Shown here: positions 14,078 to 27,310 of the stretch, in pieces
Position numbering within the stretch: position 1 is the first letter of the stretch
How the letters are laid out: every line of letters begins with the position of its first letter
Origin: Oxyruncus cristatus
Taxonomy: Eukaryota; Chordata; Aves; Passeriformes; Cotingidae
Direction: 5' to 3'
DNA length: 64,000 nucleotides
NCBI GenBank assembly: GCA_013399855.1
Contig: VXAY01003830.1
Location: 62,001-126,000 of the forward strand
Made by a program: the position numbers and the translations under genes
Notes under the pieces: model-generated
Database searches by the model: none
The model's input: only the letters and a program-made list of their open reading frames with translations
What the model was told of the DNA's origin: nothing

Positions 14078-16523
14078 GTGTCATTGTTTTGGGCAGTGAT
14101 ACATTGCAGGACAGTAGTCATGACTTAAGCAAATAAAAGAGATATTCCTTGTATTTGAAATGTTTTTGGAATTGTTTACTCCCTTCTGTAATGTAAAAAT
14201 AAGTAGGGCGAGAGGTTATATGGATAGTAAACGCTCCAATCTGGTACAGGGTGCAACAGGTCAGACCTTCCCAATGCCAAGTAAAGGGAAGATGACTTCT
14301 CGAAGCATTACAGTGATTGATGCTAACTGCTTCCAATTAAAGAGTCTTTACTAGAGAAAAGGGCTAACTGCTTCGTTTAGGTAGGTGAGAAAACAAACAC
14401 TGTGTTCGTAAACAAGTATCCTCCCAGAAAAAAAAAAGAGAAGCTGTCAGGTGGACAATACTTTTGTCTTTGCATTATAAGGCCCATAGACCAAAGGAGT
14501 CAGCTCTTCCTGAGACTGAGGACTGCCTTTTGAACTCCAGAAGCAGCTCAGTGTTTTAAGCTCGTTCAAGAGCCCATCATTAAGGACAAGTTTGGTGGGG
14601 CTGGACATGAAACTGCTTCCACCCCCCCTGCCCACCTGGAGACCTCACTGTGAGCTGACTCAGGCTGCTTAGATTAGGGATGGTGCTGAGGAACATCTCA
14701 GGAAATAGACATGTCTCAGGAAATGAGAGTTCGCTGTGACCAAAGGATTTTTGAATATGGACAGATATTTATTAGTATCCCTCTCTGAAGTTTGTTCAGC
14801 AGTGAGATCTCATGTGAATAAGACAACTGTGAGAAAAGTTTCCAGTATGGTTATGCCTGTTTCTATCAAGTCTGACACTAATCAAGATCCCACAAATGTG
14901 TAGCCTTGGGTGCTTCCTATTCACAATATCTTTGATACGTGGCTTGAAGGAGCTTTGCAGATGGGCTTTTCTGTGGCTCTGGCATTTATCAGAAGGGACT
15001 CATTACACAGATGCCTGTGGGCTTGCCAGCTTGGTGGGGGCAGTCATGTATTAGCTGTATCTGTACCCAGGGCTGGCAGCACAGAACCAAACTCAGGTAC
15101 AGAGGTCATTCAGCCATCTTGTAGACTCTCAAACGATCTCATTTGCTCTGGTGCAGCCCTGGCTGTGCCTCTGGGGTACAGCCACCTCCATGGCTACACG
15201 TGAGCAGCTCATGGGCTGAACCAGCATGCATGACAGGAGCCTGGCTGGTGGAGAAGCTTCCTTAAATGAGACTTGGCAAGGCAAAGTCCTAAGACACTTT
15301 TCCTCATCTCCCTTCGCACAGTATCTTTGGTGATGTTAATTTGTAGAACTTTCCATGAACACCTTCAATCACACTCCACTGATTCTTGTTGATGATCTTC
15401 AGCTACATAATATACAGCCTCTTTTATATGATATGTGATTGAATGACTTGCAAATATGGACAAGGAATGCATTACTGCTTTGTTGCAGGTGGGAAACATT
15501 ACTTGACCTGGCAAGTTTCTCTAGACAGTATAGGGACAACAACTTATTGATGGGAAATGCTCAATATACTCTCACCAGAATTCAGTTGTCAGACCCACAA
15601 ATTTACGCCCTGCTGATCAGCAACATCTAAAGCCAGTTCTGTGCTGAAAAACTTTCCATCTCATACTTTAACTGCAATTTTCAAGCACTGAATGAGCACT
15701 TGACTGCGCTGGTTCTCCCTGAGCATATTTCACTGCCTGAGATACCTTTGAGGATATCACCTGAAAGACACCCATCCCTCCTATCCCAGCCAACACTCCA
15801 ACCTTGTGAGAGTCTCCCTCTGCCCCAGAATATGTATCCTTATCCTAAACTATCTTCTTGCCTCAAGTGTTTCCATGAAAATTTTCCGTGTTTATGTACC
15901 CACATTTTCTCATGAGAAACTGTTTCATCAAAGCATTCCCTGTTGGCTGCAGTTTTCTTTCACTTCAAAGGCAAACACTATGTCAAAAACCTGCATGCTG
16001 GGAAACTTCTATGTCAGATGTCTTGTCTGGAATGTCAAAAGTAGTCATTTTTGGTTGTTTGTACACAACACATAATGCCCAGCGTTAAGTATTTGAGGAA
16101 AACCACATTAATCTAGAAAAGCATTAACAGTATGTAACGTTTAGCACTGTCTGAACTGTGCCCCAGAGTCATCTTTTTTTTTCTCCCATCATAAACTGTG
16201 GTGTCGTGAAAGTGTCGACTGTTTAGAGTACTGTTTAAACCCATGTACTTACTAAACTCCCCTTACATGCTTGCAAATAAAACAGTGTGTGTGTTTTGTG
16301 GAGGGTGGGTGTTAGCTGTTGACATGCTGGATTGTTAGTGTGTTTGTCTGAGCAGGGGCAGCAGTACAGAAGATGTTTGGCTCTGTCTAGAAACCTGCAC
16401 ACGGTTCTAGTTCTGGACATGTGCTGACTCCCATGTTATGTTGCAAAGAGAGGTGTGGCCACTGGAGAGGCAAAGACAGCCATGTGCGAGGTTCTACCAT
16501 GCCTTGGAGGAAAATATACCCTA

Positions 16524-16948
16524 TGTCGTGGTTTAGGAATGGTACTCCCCGATTTAGTGTTCCCACTGAGACACTCCAAACCAAGTGCCACTCACCCGTT
16601 CCCTCCTCCCCCTCCCACTGCAGGAGGATGGAAGGGGAAATTGGAGGCACAAAAGGTAAAGATCACGGGTTGCGATAAGAACAAATCAGTGGAAATAACA
16701 GTGAGATAAGAAAAACAGTAAAAGCAACAATACTGAAAAAAGAGTGTACAAGAAACAAATGATTCACACATGAGTTCTCACCCCCAACAGTAACCGACCG
16801 CTCCCTTGCCAGGCTACCCAACCTGGAAGGGACCTCTTCGCCCATCCCCAGCAAATGAGGTGAGGTGGTATAGAATAACCTCTGGGTCCTAAGTGTGCCC
16901 TCTCCTGTCTACTGCAAAAGTCATCCCTGTCCTGGCCAGACCGGGACA
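16524..16948 (-). mobile_element. Solo LTR of an avian endogenous retrovirus
   Basis: The segment begins TGTCGTGGTTTAGG and ends GACCGGGACA, giving the TGTC...GACA inverted termini of a widespread avian ERV LTR family whose sense strand starts near TGTCCTGGTTTCAGC. Internal landmarks follow the same order as that family read in reverse. These are a C-rich stretch near 16597-16620, a GGTTGCGATAAGAACA block near 16668-16683, an A-rich middle, and the block ggtggtatagaataac at about 16865-16880. No gag, pol or env sequence adjoins it, so it is a solo LTR formed by LTR-LTR recombination, or a fragment. It is shorter than I expect for the full family, apparently because the U3 part is deleted internally. 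The immediate flanks do not show an obvious matching target-site duplication. The family assignment is from memory. Confidence 0.75.
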
Positions 16949-17629
16949 ACTTGCCAAGGCAAGCAGGAAGAGAAGGTAGAAATACAGCACCGTCAGAAAG
17001 GGTTTATGACAGTGAGGTACCCTCTCCAAATGAAGACATTTGAAATTGTTCGGCAATATCTGCTCAAAGTCACTGCTTTGCTGGTAGGTGGCTGGAGATT
17101 ATGCCAGAGGAGACAGAGCTTTGTGTCAGGTACATTGGGGACATAACCCTTATATGGCTTATCTTCATGGGAAGTATTGCCAGGATAGTTATTAATAATA
17201 CTGTGAAAAAAGTCAAGTGGGCTTTCCCCTTCCAGAGCAAGTTCATTACACGTGCTGAGATAAGGATTAGTGTCCCTCTCCATCAAAGTTAACAACCTGG
17301 GACAGCTAAAAAGACTCTGTCTTCTCCAAGTAGTTGTCCAAGGTTCCCTTCAGCTTCAGGTACAGAACCATTTCATGTTCACAGGATTTTCTTTCAGTTC
17401 TCACAGTAAAAGGCTTACATATTTATAAAAATGATAGACCAGCTACATTTGGAGATGTATGTATATGCTGTAGATCAGTGTACCAGCCCAGTCTAAGCTC
17501 TCAGAAATAGCACTAAGCCTTTCTTCTGGAAACTGGGCTGCCTGTGGTAAAGCCTTTTGGTCCAGTGTGTGTGCAAATTTGTGATACTTTAAATCTGATT
17601 ATGTCACAGCTCCCTCTGTGGACTGTCAT
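16949..17629. other. Unique non-coding DNA between LTR and old LINE
   Basis: No supportable gene or repeat was recognised. The frame at 16993-17295 (minus, 100 codons) has no familiar motif. Confidence 0.6.
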
Positions 17630-18050
17630 TCCAAGCATGGATCTAGATGATGTTAAACAGCAGCTACAAAGATTAAACATTTAAAATCAGCAGGTCTGGA
17701 TAACCCACACCTGTGATTTTTAAGACAGCTGACTGAAGAGAACCAAGGAGCAAAAATGGTGATTTTCAGCATACTGGAAAACTCCCAACAGTTCCCAGAA
17801 GACTGGAAGAAAATCAATTACATGTCAGTATTTTAAAAACCTGTAGCAGGAAGCTTGGATATTACAAGCGTATTAGAACTATTTGGAAGCAAAACAACAT
17901 GTTGAATTGTGAGTATAGGACTTTATTTTAAGGATAGAAATAAAACTGTTTCAGATCAAAATTGGTTTATGGAAAACAAATCTTGTCAAGTTATAATATC
18001 TTTTTGTAATGAGACTAGCCGTTGTTGGAGAGAAGTTATTAAAGGGAGAA
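17630..18050 (+). mobile_element. Ancient CR1-class LINE, internal RT fragment
   Basis: One plus-strand frame reads KHLKSAGLD at about 17672-17698 and then, still in the same frame 33 codons after the glycine, FPEDWKK at 17792-17812. This matches the order and spacing of the CR1-clade reverse transcriptase segment (a K/S-x-G-x-D motif, then V-P-x-D-W-K). The frame is broken by a TGA near 17714 and a TAA soon after the PEDWKK motif. Further downstream, near 17955-18020, words resembling the next RT block (a GFM-like motif and its flanks) follow in the expected order. The copy is heavily diverged, truncated at both ends and non-functional. It appears much older than the CR1 at 57-58 kb. The boundaries are approximate. 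Confidence 0.65.
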
Positions 18051-21000
18051 GACACGGTACTACTGTTTTTGCAGAAACTCTACAACATAAGAATTTTCAT
18101 GTTTAGATTGAGCCTGTAAAATTTAAAGAAATATTTAAATTGCTCAGAAACTTATAGAAATGGCTCTTAGGGTCCAGAAAGACCAAACACTTCTGACAAA
18201 ACCTTCTCACCTTTGCTAGCAATTTTGAAACATAGGAAAAGGTAAGATCCATATTGCTCAACAATGTAAATGAATATTTGCATAAATGAGGCAAAACCCA
18301 ATGATAGCAGGATAGTAATGGCTTCAATTGCTGCTGAGCAGCTCAAGTTATGCAAATATACAAATAGTGTTTCAACAAATGGGTAAAGGGCAATGGCAGG
18401 TAAGTTCACCAATAAGCCTTTTTTTGGGATGTTCTTTCTCATATATTCCCTCTTAATTAGTCAGTCCGTGGCATTACGCTCCAAAATTAATACAAGTTAG
18501 TCGTCTGCTGCACATTAGCAGTATGCACCAGATGTTTGAAAGCTGTGAATACATTTAAAATGCCATGTTACTATGTCTGATTATTGAACAGGATGAAAAT
18601 TTGGGGCTCCATGCAGGAAGCTGCAATGATTGTCTTATCTGTGAAGGATTCATCTAATTTGTGGCAGAACAGCTGCATTTCTGCCTTGCCAGAGGCAGCG
18701 GAGCAAATTAGTATGGACACACTCTTACTGAAGAGGATGGCAGCAAGCCTGCATGCCTACATCTGTAGAGATGTTGGGTTTGCACTGATCCGAACTCACC
18801 AGACTTGTAAATTGAGAAAAGTGACTGAATCCTAGTTAGAACTCTGTGTAGACATTCCCATGTGGAATGAGATTGGTCTTAATACATTTTTATTTAATTT
18901 GCTGATGGGTGTAGCAATCATCCCTCAGTCTCGGCTGAGAGTTTTTACTAGCTGATACCTTTGTTTCCTGTTGGGAATGACCCCATGAAATACAAACACA
19001 GTCAAATGGACACAAAAGATCAGGTAATCGTAGTCTAAAAAGCTGCTGCTCCTTGACTGGGAATTGCCACCATGAAGATGGGAGGCATGGAGTTTATTTT
19101 ACTTTTCACTTGTCTGAAAAGCCCAGGTTTAGGGTCACACCTCCAGTTCTCTAACCACTGCCTGCCACCACCTAATGCCCACCAAAGGGCACATGTCTGA
19201 CATCTACAAAGTTACTTGGGCATCTACGTCATATCAGCTTCCCATGGGTGTCCCTGGAGATTGGAGATGGAGCCAAACCACTGTTTGTTGAGGATCTTTC
19301 CATCATAACTAACTGAGCTGTACAGCCAGGACACGTGTATTAATGAACTCTAATAATAGAGTCACAGCTTAATGGAAGGAATTAAAGGAAGAAAAAAAAA
19401 AACTTTTCCAGGATCACTTAAATTAATAAAATGACCCAGCCACCAGACTCCTCTGGTGGTCCCAGTAGTTTTGAAGTATACCCCAAGGAAGCTCAGAGTG
19501 CACCTGCACTAGTGTTTCTGTTTGGATCAGGAGGGTCCTGTTCAACCACACCTCCCAGTTTAGCATTCTTGTTAAGCACTCTTGGAAAGCACAAGTTGGG
19601 TTCTTCTGGGATCAGCCTAAACCAGATACTGCAGATCAGGAGCACTGTTCCATCCTCAAAAGGGGGAATGGACCAGATTAGAGCTAGTCTAAAGTAAAAC
19701 CTCCAAAAACTTGTATGTCACAAACAACAGGTCCTCCGCACCAGAAATAGTTTGCCTTACAGTTCACTCTTAGTGTGCTGTATGACTGCTGCTGCAGATA
19801 CCATCCAAGGCCAAACACCAGCCTGGGGTGTTCATCATGTATAAATGTCTCCGTGTCAAACAAAATGGCATTTTCTTTCTTCCAGCTGTAACTGAGAAAG
19901 AGCTGCATACCCACACAAAATACTCTGTTAAAAAAAAAAAAAGAAAAAAGAAAAAAATCCTTTGGGGGCTAAAAAATCCTCTTAAAATAAATCTTGACAT
20001 AAAATGAGGGAGATATAGAGTATAGATACAGAAGACAGTAACAGAACACCACAAAATCTTCCTCACAGATATCCCAAGCCCCAGCCCATGGAGTGTGTTC
20101 TGCAGTGAGCTTACTAATTCCTCTCCCAAACCCTCAATATTTCTCTCTAAAGGCAATTATTTTCTAATGTGCCTGAGGAGCTGAGTAAGCAGGTGAAAGC
20201 ATAACTTCCAAGTCTTTTTCAACAGGAAAACGGTGTTTTACATAGATTTTTTTTTTCCTCCAAGGTGGCAGCTTCAAAAAATGCCAAAGTTTTTTGAAAG
20301 GCTGTAAGTTGGATAAAACTCATGAGATTTTCATTTTTCGTAAGTTTTCAGGCTATGAATAGTTTAGTGCTTAAAATCTGGGGGAAATTTTAATCAAAAA
20401 ACCTAGCATGATTTTCTTTTTAGCCTGTGCATAAATCTTACTGGGAACATGTTAAAAGAAAACACAGAAGGTCTTCTCCAGAGTGCTACAGTTTACTACA
20501 ACTGCCACAAAATAAATTTGTGGATTTTTTTTTTTTTTAAGAGCAAAAGAGGAACTTGTGAATTAAGATCCAGAGGTGAAATATAAGTGGAGGAATAGGT
20601 TGGCAATTTTTATTTTACCTGTAAAGTAAAAAAAGAGTGGTTTTTAATGTACCTCGGGTTTTTTAGGTTGGATGAAAACCAGAGAGAAATGATGATGTAC
20701 TTCCAGTGTGATAGTGGTAACTAGAGCCTAGATGCATAAATGCATAAATAGAAGTAGAAATGATGTACTATTTAGGAAAAGTGAACTGGTGGAAACCTAT
20801 CAAAATATTCATGTGATAATTGCATTCAACTACATGTTATTAGTTAATAGATATGCAATAAAAATTCAGATAAGAAGATGGCACTGAAAATCCAAAGCTG
20901 TTGTTTACTGACACTGCTGTCTACCTTTTTAGCAGCCAGGATTTAACACATGGACTCTTCCCTTGGCAGACAAAGAAATACTTTTTGTTATATTTTCTCT

Positions 21001-21939
21001 CTCGCCTGCTTGCTGCTTCCTGTCTGCATGTGATGACGAGATGTCATTTCAATGCACAGCGTTGAGATGTCTGACAACAGCCACTACACCATCCCAGTCT
21101 AAGCTACTTTCACTGCCAGAACCAGGACACCTTCAAGATGAAAACATCCAACCTGCAGCCTAACGTGGGAAAATGTTAGCACAGATGCTGTAGGGGTGGG
21201 AAAGCACTGAGCTTGGTCAGGGAAGGAGTGGGTGCCTGGCTGCCAGCTGACATCGTCCTTGAAGCTGTGCCAATGCCATCAACCACGTAGGTGTTGAGGT
21301 CTCCCCAACCATAAAATGGAGTGAAAAATTCAGAGACGGTTTGGTGCCAGATATGCTGCCTGAGAAGACTGTGATGGTCCAGTGCAGAAAGCAAGGCTTC
21401 TCTTACCTTTCAGACCATAAAGGTAATGCCTTCCACTACATTCCTTGTCCAGTGTCCGTTAAAGTTAGTGGCAAAGTGCCAGCGTGCCCACCACAGTGGG
21501 AAGCAGGGCAGTGGCATTGCAGGTCTAGAGGGGGGCCAGTGGGCATGAACCTGGGTTTGGGTGTGTGGGAGGTGGACACAGAGGGCATAGGTGATGTAGA
21601 AGGAGGGGGTTGTCCCCAGGAAGGGAAAAGGTGTTTGTGTGGGGGGTCATAAAAATTCTTGCAGCCACCTCCTTGCCTGCACATCATGCTGCCTGACTAC
21701 AGCAATGCTGCTACTTGCTGTAGCCATCGGTGGTGCCACCTCAGCAAAATATTTTTGGTCGCAGGTGATGTCATGTCCATTTTGAGACTAACTTGTAGTG
21801 GAACCTCAGGAGAGTTCAAGGATGTAGCTTGTCTCCCACTGGATGCCAGAGCTTGGAAAAAAACCTGAAGGGTCATTTATACTACTCTGCTGTACTAGGA
21901 CACTTTTAGCTTTCCCTAAAAAATTTACCAGAGAAATGT
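18051..21939. other. Unique non-coding DNA
   Basis: No supportable gene. Frames such as 18167-18442 (minus), 19431-19697 (plus) and 19770-20156 (minus, 128 codons, partly from an A-rich tract at 19929-19957) show no known motif. A 12-base T run lies near 20527-20538. Confidence 0.65.
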
Positions 21940-22186
21940 GTCCAGGCGGATTTCTAGGGATCCCTTACCTCCCTTTGCAATGTCTTCCAATGCTCCATCA
22001 CTGAAAACAGTGTTCCTATTGCCTGACACAGATCACTCTTGTTTCCATTTAATCCCCTATACCTCTAGTCCTGTCCACCTGGGAGGAGAAGAAGAAGAGT
22101 TTGCTCTGTCCTCTTTCCAGCTACTTCTCATGTATCTGAAGGCTGTTGTTACATCTCCCTTTCACCTTCACTTATTGAGGCAACCA
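21940..22186 (-). mobile_element. CR1 LINE 3' fragment
   Basis: Read on the minus strand, the segment follows the CR1 region just after the RT domain. On the plus strand the telling words occur in consensus order: the block near 21950-22000 (tttctagggatcc, then tccaatgctccatcac), a 'cctctagtcctgtcc' block near 22061-22078, and the block at about 22131-22165 (gtatctgaaggctgttgtt, then acatctccctttcacc). That last block parallels the well-known CR1 segment around the C-terminal end of ORF2. There are many substitutions and small gaps. It lacks both the 5' body and the canonical 3' tail, and it encodes nothing intact. Confidence 0.65.
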
Positions 22187-25100
22187 TGACAGTAGCAATG
22201 TTCTTTAAGGATTGTAATCAGTAGACACTGAAATGAAAATCAATCAGATTGACATCTTGAGGGAAGTGAGTTCTTTGGCCTACTTTGTAGCAATGAGATT
22301 TCCGGGCTGGCCAGAGTATTGCTCTCTGTGCAGGGGACGGGGAGGAGGGAATAGCTCTGTCTGTGCAAATTGGGAGGGCAAGTAAGAACTGGCATGAAAA
22401 CGTCTATTTACCTGTGGGGCATTTTTTATGGTACTTTTCTATGGCAACTGAAGAAACAGTTTTCATCAGTACTTAGCCAGTAAATGTAAAAAGAAAGACA
22501 AACCCAGCCTCAGAAAGGGTGTAAAAGTGCTCTATCATCTTCAAAAGTCTTTCCCTGCATGCTTTTATCAGAGACTGTAGCATGGAGCCACGAGTCCTGC
22601 TCATGAAGGATAGTGCATGAAGAAAAGATAAGGCAAAGGTCTGTTTCAAAACATCGAATTCCCCTGAATGAAGCCATGAAAGCAAACTTTGTGTCACCCA
22701 GGCCAAACTTCTGATGGAGTGGAGGTCCTCTGCATTTCCTACATCACAGCACAGGCTCTGACACAGTTACCCCAAACTCTCAGATGCAATTTTTCAATGT
22801 GAAAAAAGGATAAGCAGCACAAAGTAATTATTCAGTAGTTTTAGTTCACATGCTCATCATTTGATGCTTGAAATAAAAACTTAAGTGGAAAAGGGTCAGG
22901 CTTCAACAAAAGCCAGACAGACAAGTGCCATGAAAGACTACAATATAATTATGTTGCATTTGATTCAATAGTTTTATTGTAAGATCATTGATCAATAAAA
23001 TGCTCAGATATTATTTATGAATTAAAGCTTCAGAATCTCACTTCAGTATTGGTTTTATTTTTTAAGTCAATCATTGATGAATATGGCATATTCTGTCATG
23101 TTAATCAATTCATTATTCCTTGCAAATACCAGCAAATAAATTTAAATATGATTGATTTATATTAATACTAGCCCAGATGCATACACTTCTATTAACTTGA
23201 AACAGGATATGATCAAGTATTTAGCAAATAGCCTCTAGATACTGGGAAATTTTTGAAAAACACAAAGAGACAGTAAAATTCTGGGGACTGAGTGACAACT
23301 GTACAGCTCACAAGTGCAGCAGATGCATTAACAAAACAACCAGCCTTTCAACTTACTGTTGTCTACAACCAGTGTGTTTCTCAACTGTAATGCAAGATAA
23401 GAAGGTGACAGTTATTAATTTCAATGACTCACTAAATAATAGAGAACAAGTACATATAGCTTTAGCTCATCTCTATAACCACCATAATCAATGTTCCCAC
23501 AGCACTCTGTTGTCATTGACTGGCAAAATAAGCAACAGCTGAGAACTGGCTAGGTTTCTGATTAAAATAATCTGTCAAACAGAAGCAAATTAACCCCATA
23601 GTGAAAATTATGCAGTCTCTTTGCTGGGTAAAATTTGTTTACTATGTGCAGTGCTGTGGTCAGTGCTGAGAAAATATTCTGCAGGGCAATGCAAGGAGAA
23701 TAGTCACAGTCTGTCACTTTCCTGATGCTTTGAGGAATTGCAGGGCATGTGATTTTGTTTGCTTTGCACACATACATATACTTGAACAAATAATCTGAGA
23801 AATGCTCACTGAATATATTTCAAAATTGCTTTCTCTGGGTGCCATAACATTGGTTTTATTGGTTTCATTGAAAAATACCAGTATACCATAGCACAGCAAA
23901 TTCTATTTGTGAAGCTTATGGCCCGCTGAAGCAATATGTTACTATGATTTGTCACAACGAGAGCCTAATTTGCCTGTTTTAGAAAGGAAAACATAATCCT
24001 CTGGCAACATGCAAAATATTTTATTATCCCTATGGCAGTTAAGGCTGTATAATGAAGAAGAAATGTATTCCTATAACTAGGGCTCTAAAAACAGCCGTGT
24101 CAGATTTTTGCTCAGTTTCCCCTTTGACAAGTTTTTCCTTAATCTTGCTGCGTCTGTAAATTTGTGGTAATGCAACTTTCTACCATTCTTTGTCTTATGT
24201 TTGGACTGTAGCTCTCTAAGACAAAAGCCATTTCTTTTTGTGTGCAGTACTGCAACTTAAGATGTTTTTCATATGTCTCATGATATTTGATGCTTTCCAC
24301 ATCTCTTGTCATTATGTGACAATCTCAGTATTCGTTAAAAAATAGAAGTTCCAGTCCTAATGGCTGTAGATAAAAGCTCAAAAATGGGCTGTGCATACAC
24401 GGTAAGCCTCAAAGAGCAGAAAAAAGAGGATAACAAATAACAGGAGCCCTGATTTTATAGCTACTGGTAGACAAGTGTTTGCTTGTCTTTTTCAGCTGAT
24501 TATTTGTGAACCCTCAGTTTTGAGGTTGCTTCCTCAGCACATACAGCACAAAAAACAAGGCCATTCTCACCTTTGGGGGGGGATGGAACAATTCGAGAAA
24601 TCCCTGTGGTGGGACCTCAGTCCTGCCTAGGGACATTGAGTATGAACCCCTCCTTCTGGGACTAACGCTGCTGGAGTCACTTTGGTCCTGATGTCTCCAT
24701 AGCACTAGTTTGTCTTGTGTAATCTAACACACCATAAGTAAAAACTTTATTGGTACAGGGGACTCAAAGATAACATCCTCTCAATAACACTTTTTTTCCT
24801 CTATAGTAGCTATTTTTCTCTCAGTGTGAGGATTATTTTTTTTTGTGGTAAGATTTGGCACCATACTCCATGTTGGCAAGCACCTACTTCTGCTGCTGGT
24901 CCACTGCTGATGACTAAGTGGCGTTCTGCTAAAAGCAGAGCTGTTTGCTCACTATCTGAAGCAAGTTATGTCAAGACTCTTGTAATTTTTTTCTTACAAG
25001 AGCAGCATCTCCTTGCTAATCAGTGGCCTGGCTTTCAGGTGGTGCCATCCCACCTGTAGAAATAAAAGCACTTCTCTTCCTACCCTTAGAGTTTCAAAGG

Positions 25101-27310
25101 ATACTTCTGTCATAGCACTGTGTTTTGAAGAACTGTACTCTGAAATGTGGCGGAAATCCAGGGGGAAAGGAAAACAAGGGGGGAAAGGAAATAACATGGT
25201 CAAAGACAAGTGTCTTTCACTACCTGCTGTGTCTGTAACAAATGAGAAGAAAAAATACCATTTTGTTTTCTCTTTGGTTTATTTACGATATAGCAGCTTC
25301 CTTTACCCTGTGCCAGAAGTGTGTATGTGTATGCACCATTTGAACCTTGTTCAGCTATAGTCAGTATTTTTCGATATGGACTTCTCTCCATTGCCGTTAC
25401 AGCTTAGTGGCATTGCTTTTGGCAGGAGATGTGTATTCTTTTTCCTTCACTACTTAGTGGAGAGAGGCACTACAAATCCCACACAGTTGCAGTACCTGCG
25501 ATACCTGCGTTTTTGACTTCAGTGTAACAGTTGATGTGGTCTGCTGAAGAGCATAACTATTTCTGTGATTTCTTCTGCAGGAAGGTAATTTGATCTTTCC
25601 CTGCAAATTTTATGATGGATTCTCACTGACATCACAACCCAGGAATATGCTTCTGTGACTCCAGTGCAGCACTTCTTCTCTGTGCAGTACTCAACCTGAC
25701 ATACTATGGAAGTCACATCTTTAACCTCAGTTTCCTTACATTAAATTACACTTAATATGCTGTTTTAAAAAAGGTTGTGATACTTTGAAAGAATGCACAT
25801 GATGTCTTAAATGCAAAATACTGTTTTCATTTTAAGCAGCATAAACTCCTTTTTGCCTTTTCCATACTGTCCATTCCTTTGCTCCAGTGCAACATTTGCA
25901 ATACTGTCTGAATGTATGGTAGGAAAGTGTGTTCAATAGAATGCACTAATAAATTAAGTCATGGTACCTGATGAATTGTAGGTCATCAGTCCTTTTACAG
26001 GAGAAGCAGAAACAGTGCAAAGAACTTGCACAGGTCCTACAGTCATACTATTTATTCAGCAGATGTTACAGGACCTTTAGAACAGCAATAACTATTCTGG
26101 GTTTCCTGAATTGTTGGTGAGCTGCAGGCACCAGTGTAAGCTCATCTGATGTATCTTTATATCTAAAATACAGATGTGTTCCTTCTGTCTCCCAGTTTAG
26201 GAACCCCTAAGAGTCAATAGGGAAAAACAGGGATTTTTAGGGAGTAATTAATCGAAGTATTGTATACATGTGCTTGTGGATTATAAAAATCATGTACCCA
26301 GAGGGATTCTTTTCTTGCTATGAATATGCTTAACAACCAGTTCAGACATCCACATCTGAACCCATAAAGTCCATACTTGTGGAGTCATTTCTAATCTGGA
26401 AGGTACTTAAAACCCCATAGATGGGCCTTTCCATCCATAAGCTCCTTTCAAAATGGCCTTCTTATCAAGTTTGTTATCTTCCCTAAAACTCATGCTTGGC
26501 ATTGCCTTAGATGGAGGGCATTATCATTTCTATTTTATCATTATTGTTCTTATAATGGCTGGATAAATAAAAAATATTATAAAAACCAGAGTTGTTGCTT
26601 TGAGATTTGTCCTTTGGACTGTGGCTGTGGCCTGCTTAGGTTATCATTTACTGGGATTTATGTGGAAGAAACTCAGGCTTATCTTCTTCATCAATCTTTT
26701 GCAACCTTCACCATGTGTACTACAAGTTACCATCTTGTTTTTGCATTGATATGTCAGCTAGATCTGACTTTCCCATGGCTTACCCTAGGATTGGACTGGA
26801 TTCCTGAGTTTTGCTCTGAATAACATTCGTACAAACAATGCTGGGCATTTTCCAAAGTTTAATAACGGTTTTCTTGATATTTTTAAGAACTGAAACTTCT
26901 TGTGTTTTCAGAACATGGTAGCAAAACAGCAGGAGCAAGGGAGGATGATAACAAGAAATCTTTTCAAACATATTTGAGCTACCAAGTATCTACCACTTGC
27001 AGTTCAGGAGCACTGCCATAGGATTTTAACAGGAAAAGCATGCAGCCTCTGCATGCATGGTTTTTTTAAACACTGGTAAAATAAATGAGGCACTTGGTCA
27101 GTCTTTGTGAACAGGCAGCAGGACTTAGAGATAGCCATACAAACAACCTCTTCATTGCTAGGGTCTTACGGTCAATTCCTATTTCTTAGTTTAGTGACAG
27201 ATTTCATCTCCAAAGTCCAGCACAAAGACTTCCACAAAGGCAGATTGAGTGCCGATACAACTTCTAAAATGACCACCAGGAACTGATTCTACACTATATT
27301 GAGTGGTCTT
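22187..27310. other. Unique non-coding DNA
   Basis: No supportable gene or clear repeat. The stretch from about 22960 to 23240 stands out for clustered TGATTGAT/ATCATTGAT motifs and is listed separately. The frame at 25013-25360 (115 codons) has no recognisable domain. Confidence 0.65.
22960..23240. promoter_or_regulatory. Candidate homeodomain-type enhancer
   Basis: This very AT-rich stretch contains repeated homeodomain-like words: gatcattgatcaata (22983-22997), tcaatcattgatga (23067-23080), ttaatcaatt (23101-23110) and atgattgatttat (23148-23160). The last fits the PBX-HOX type TGATTGAT/TGATTTAT site. Several TAAT and ATTA cores lie between them. The clustering is visible directly. An enhancer role is inference, since AT-rich DNA produces such words by chance. 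No open frame or repeat explains the segment. Confidence 0.25.

Larger units (their letters stand above)
1..16523. other. Unique non-coding DNA, no supportable gene
   Basis: Both strands were read and no open frame here looks like a known protein. The longest frames, near 7145-7519 (124 codons, minus), 10932-11336 (134, minus) and 12568-13044 (158, minus), have unremarkable composition, no recognisable domain and no convincing splice context. No CR1 or LTR sequence was recognised in this stretch, although very old repeats may be present below my ability to see them. It holds several homopolymer runs, a GTTT microsatellite and one strong hairpin, all listed separately. An intron or intergenic desert is the likeliest reading. 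Small exons of a long gene cannot be excluded by eye. Confidence 0.7.
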
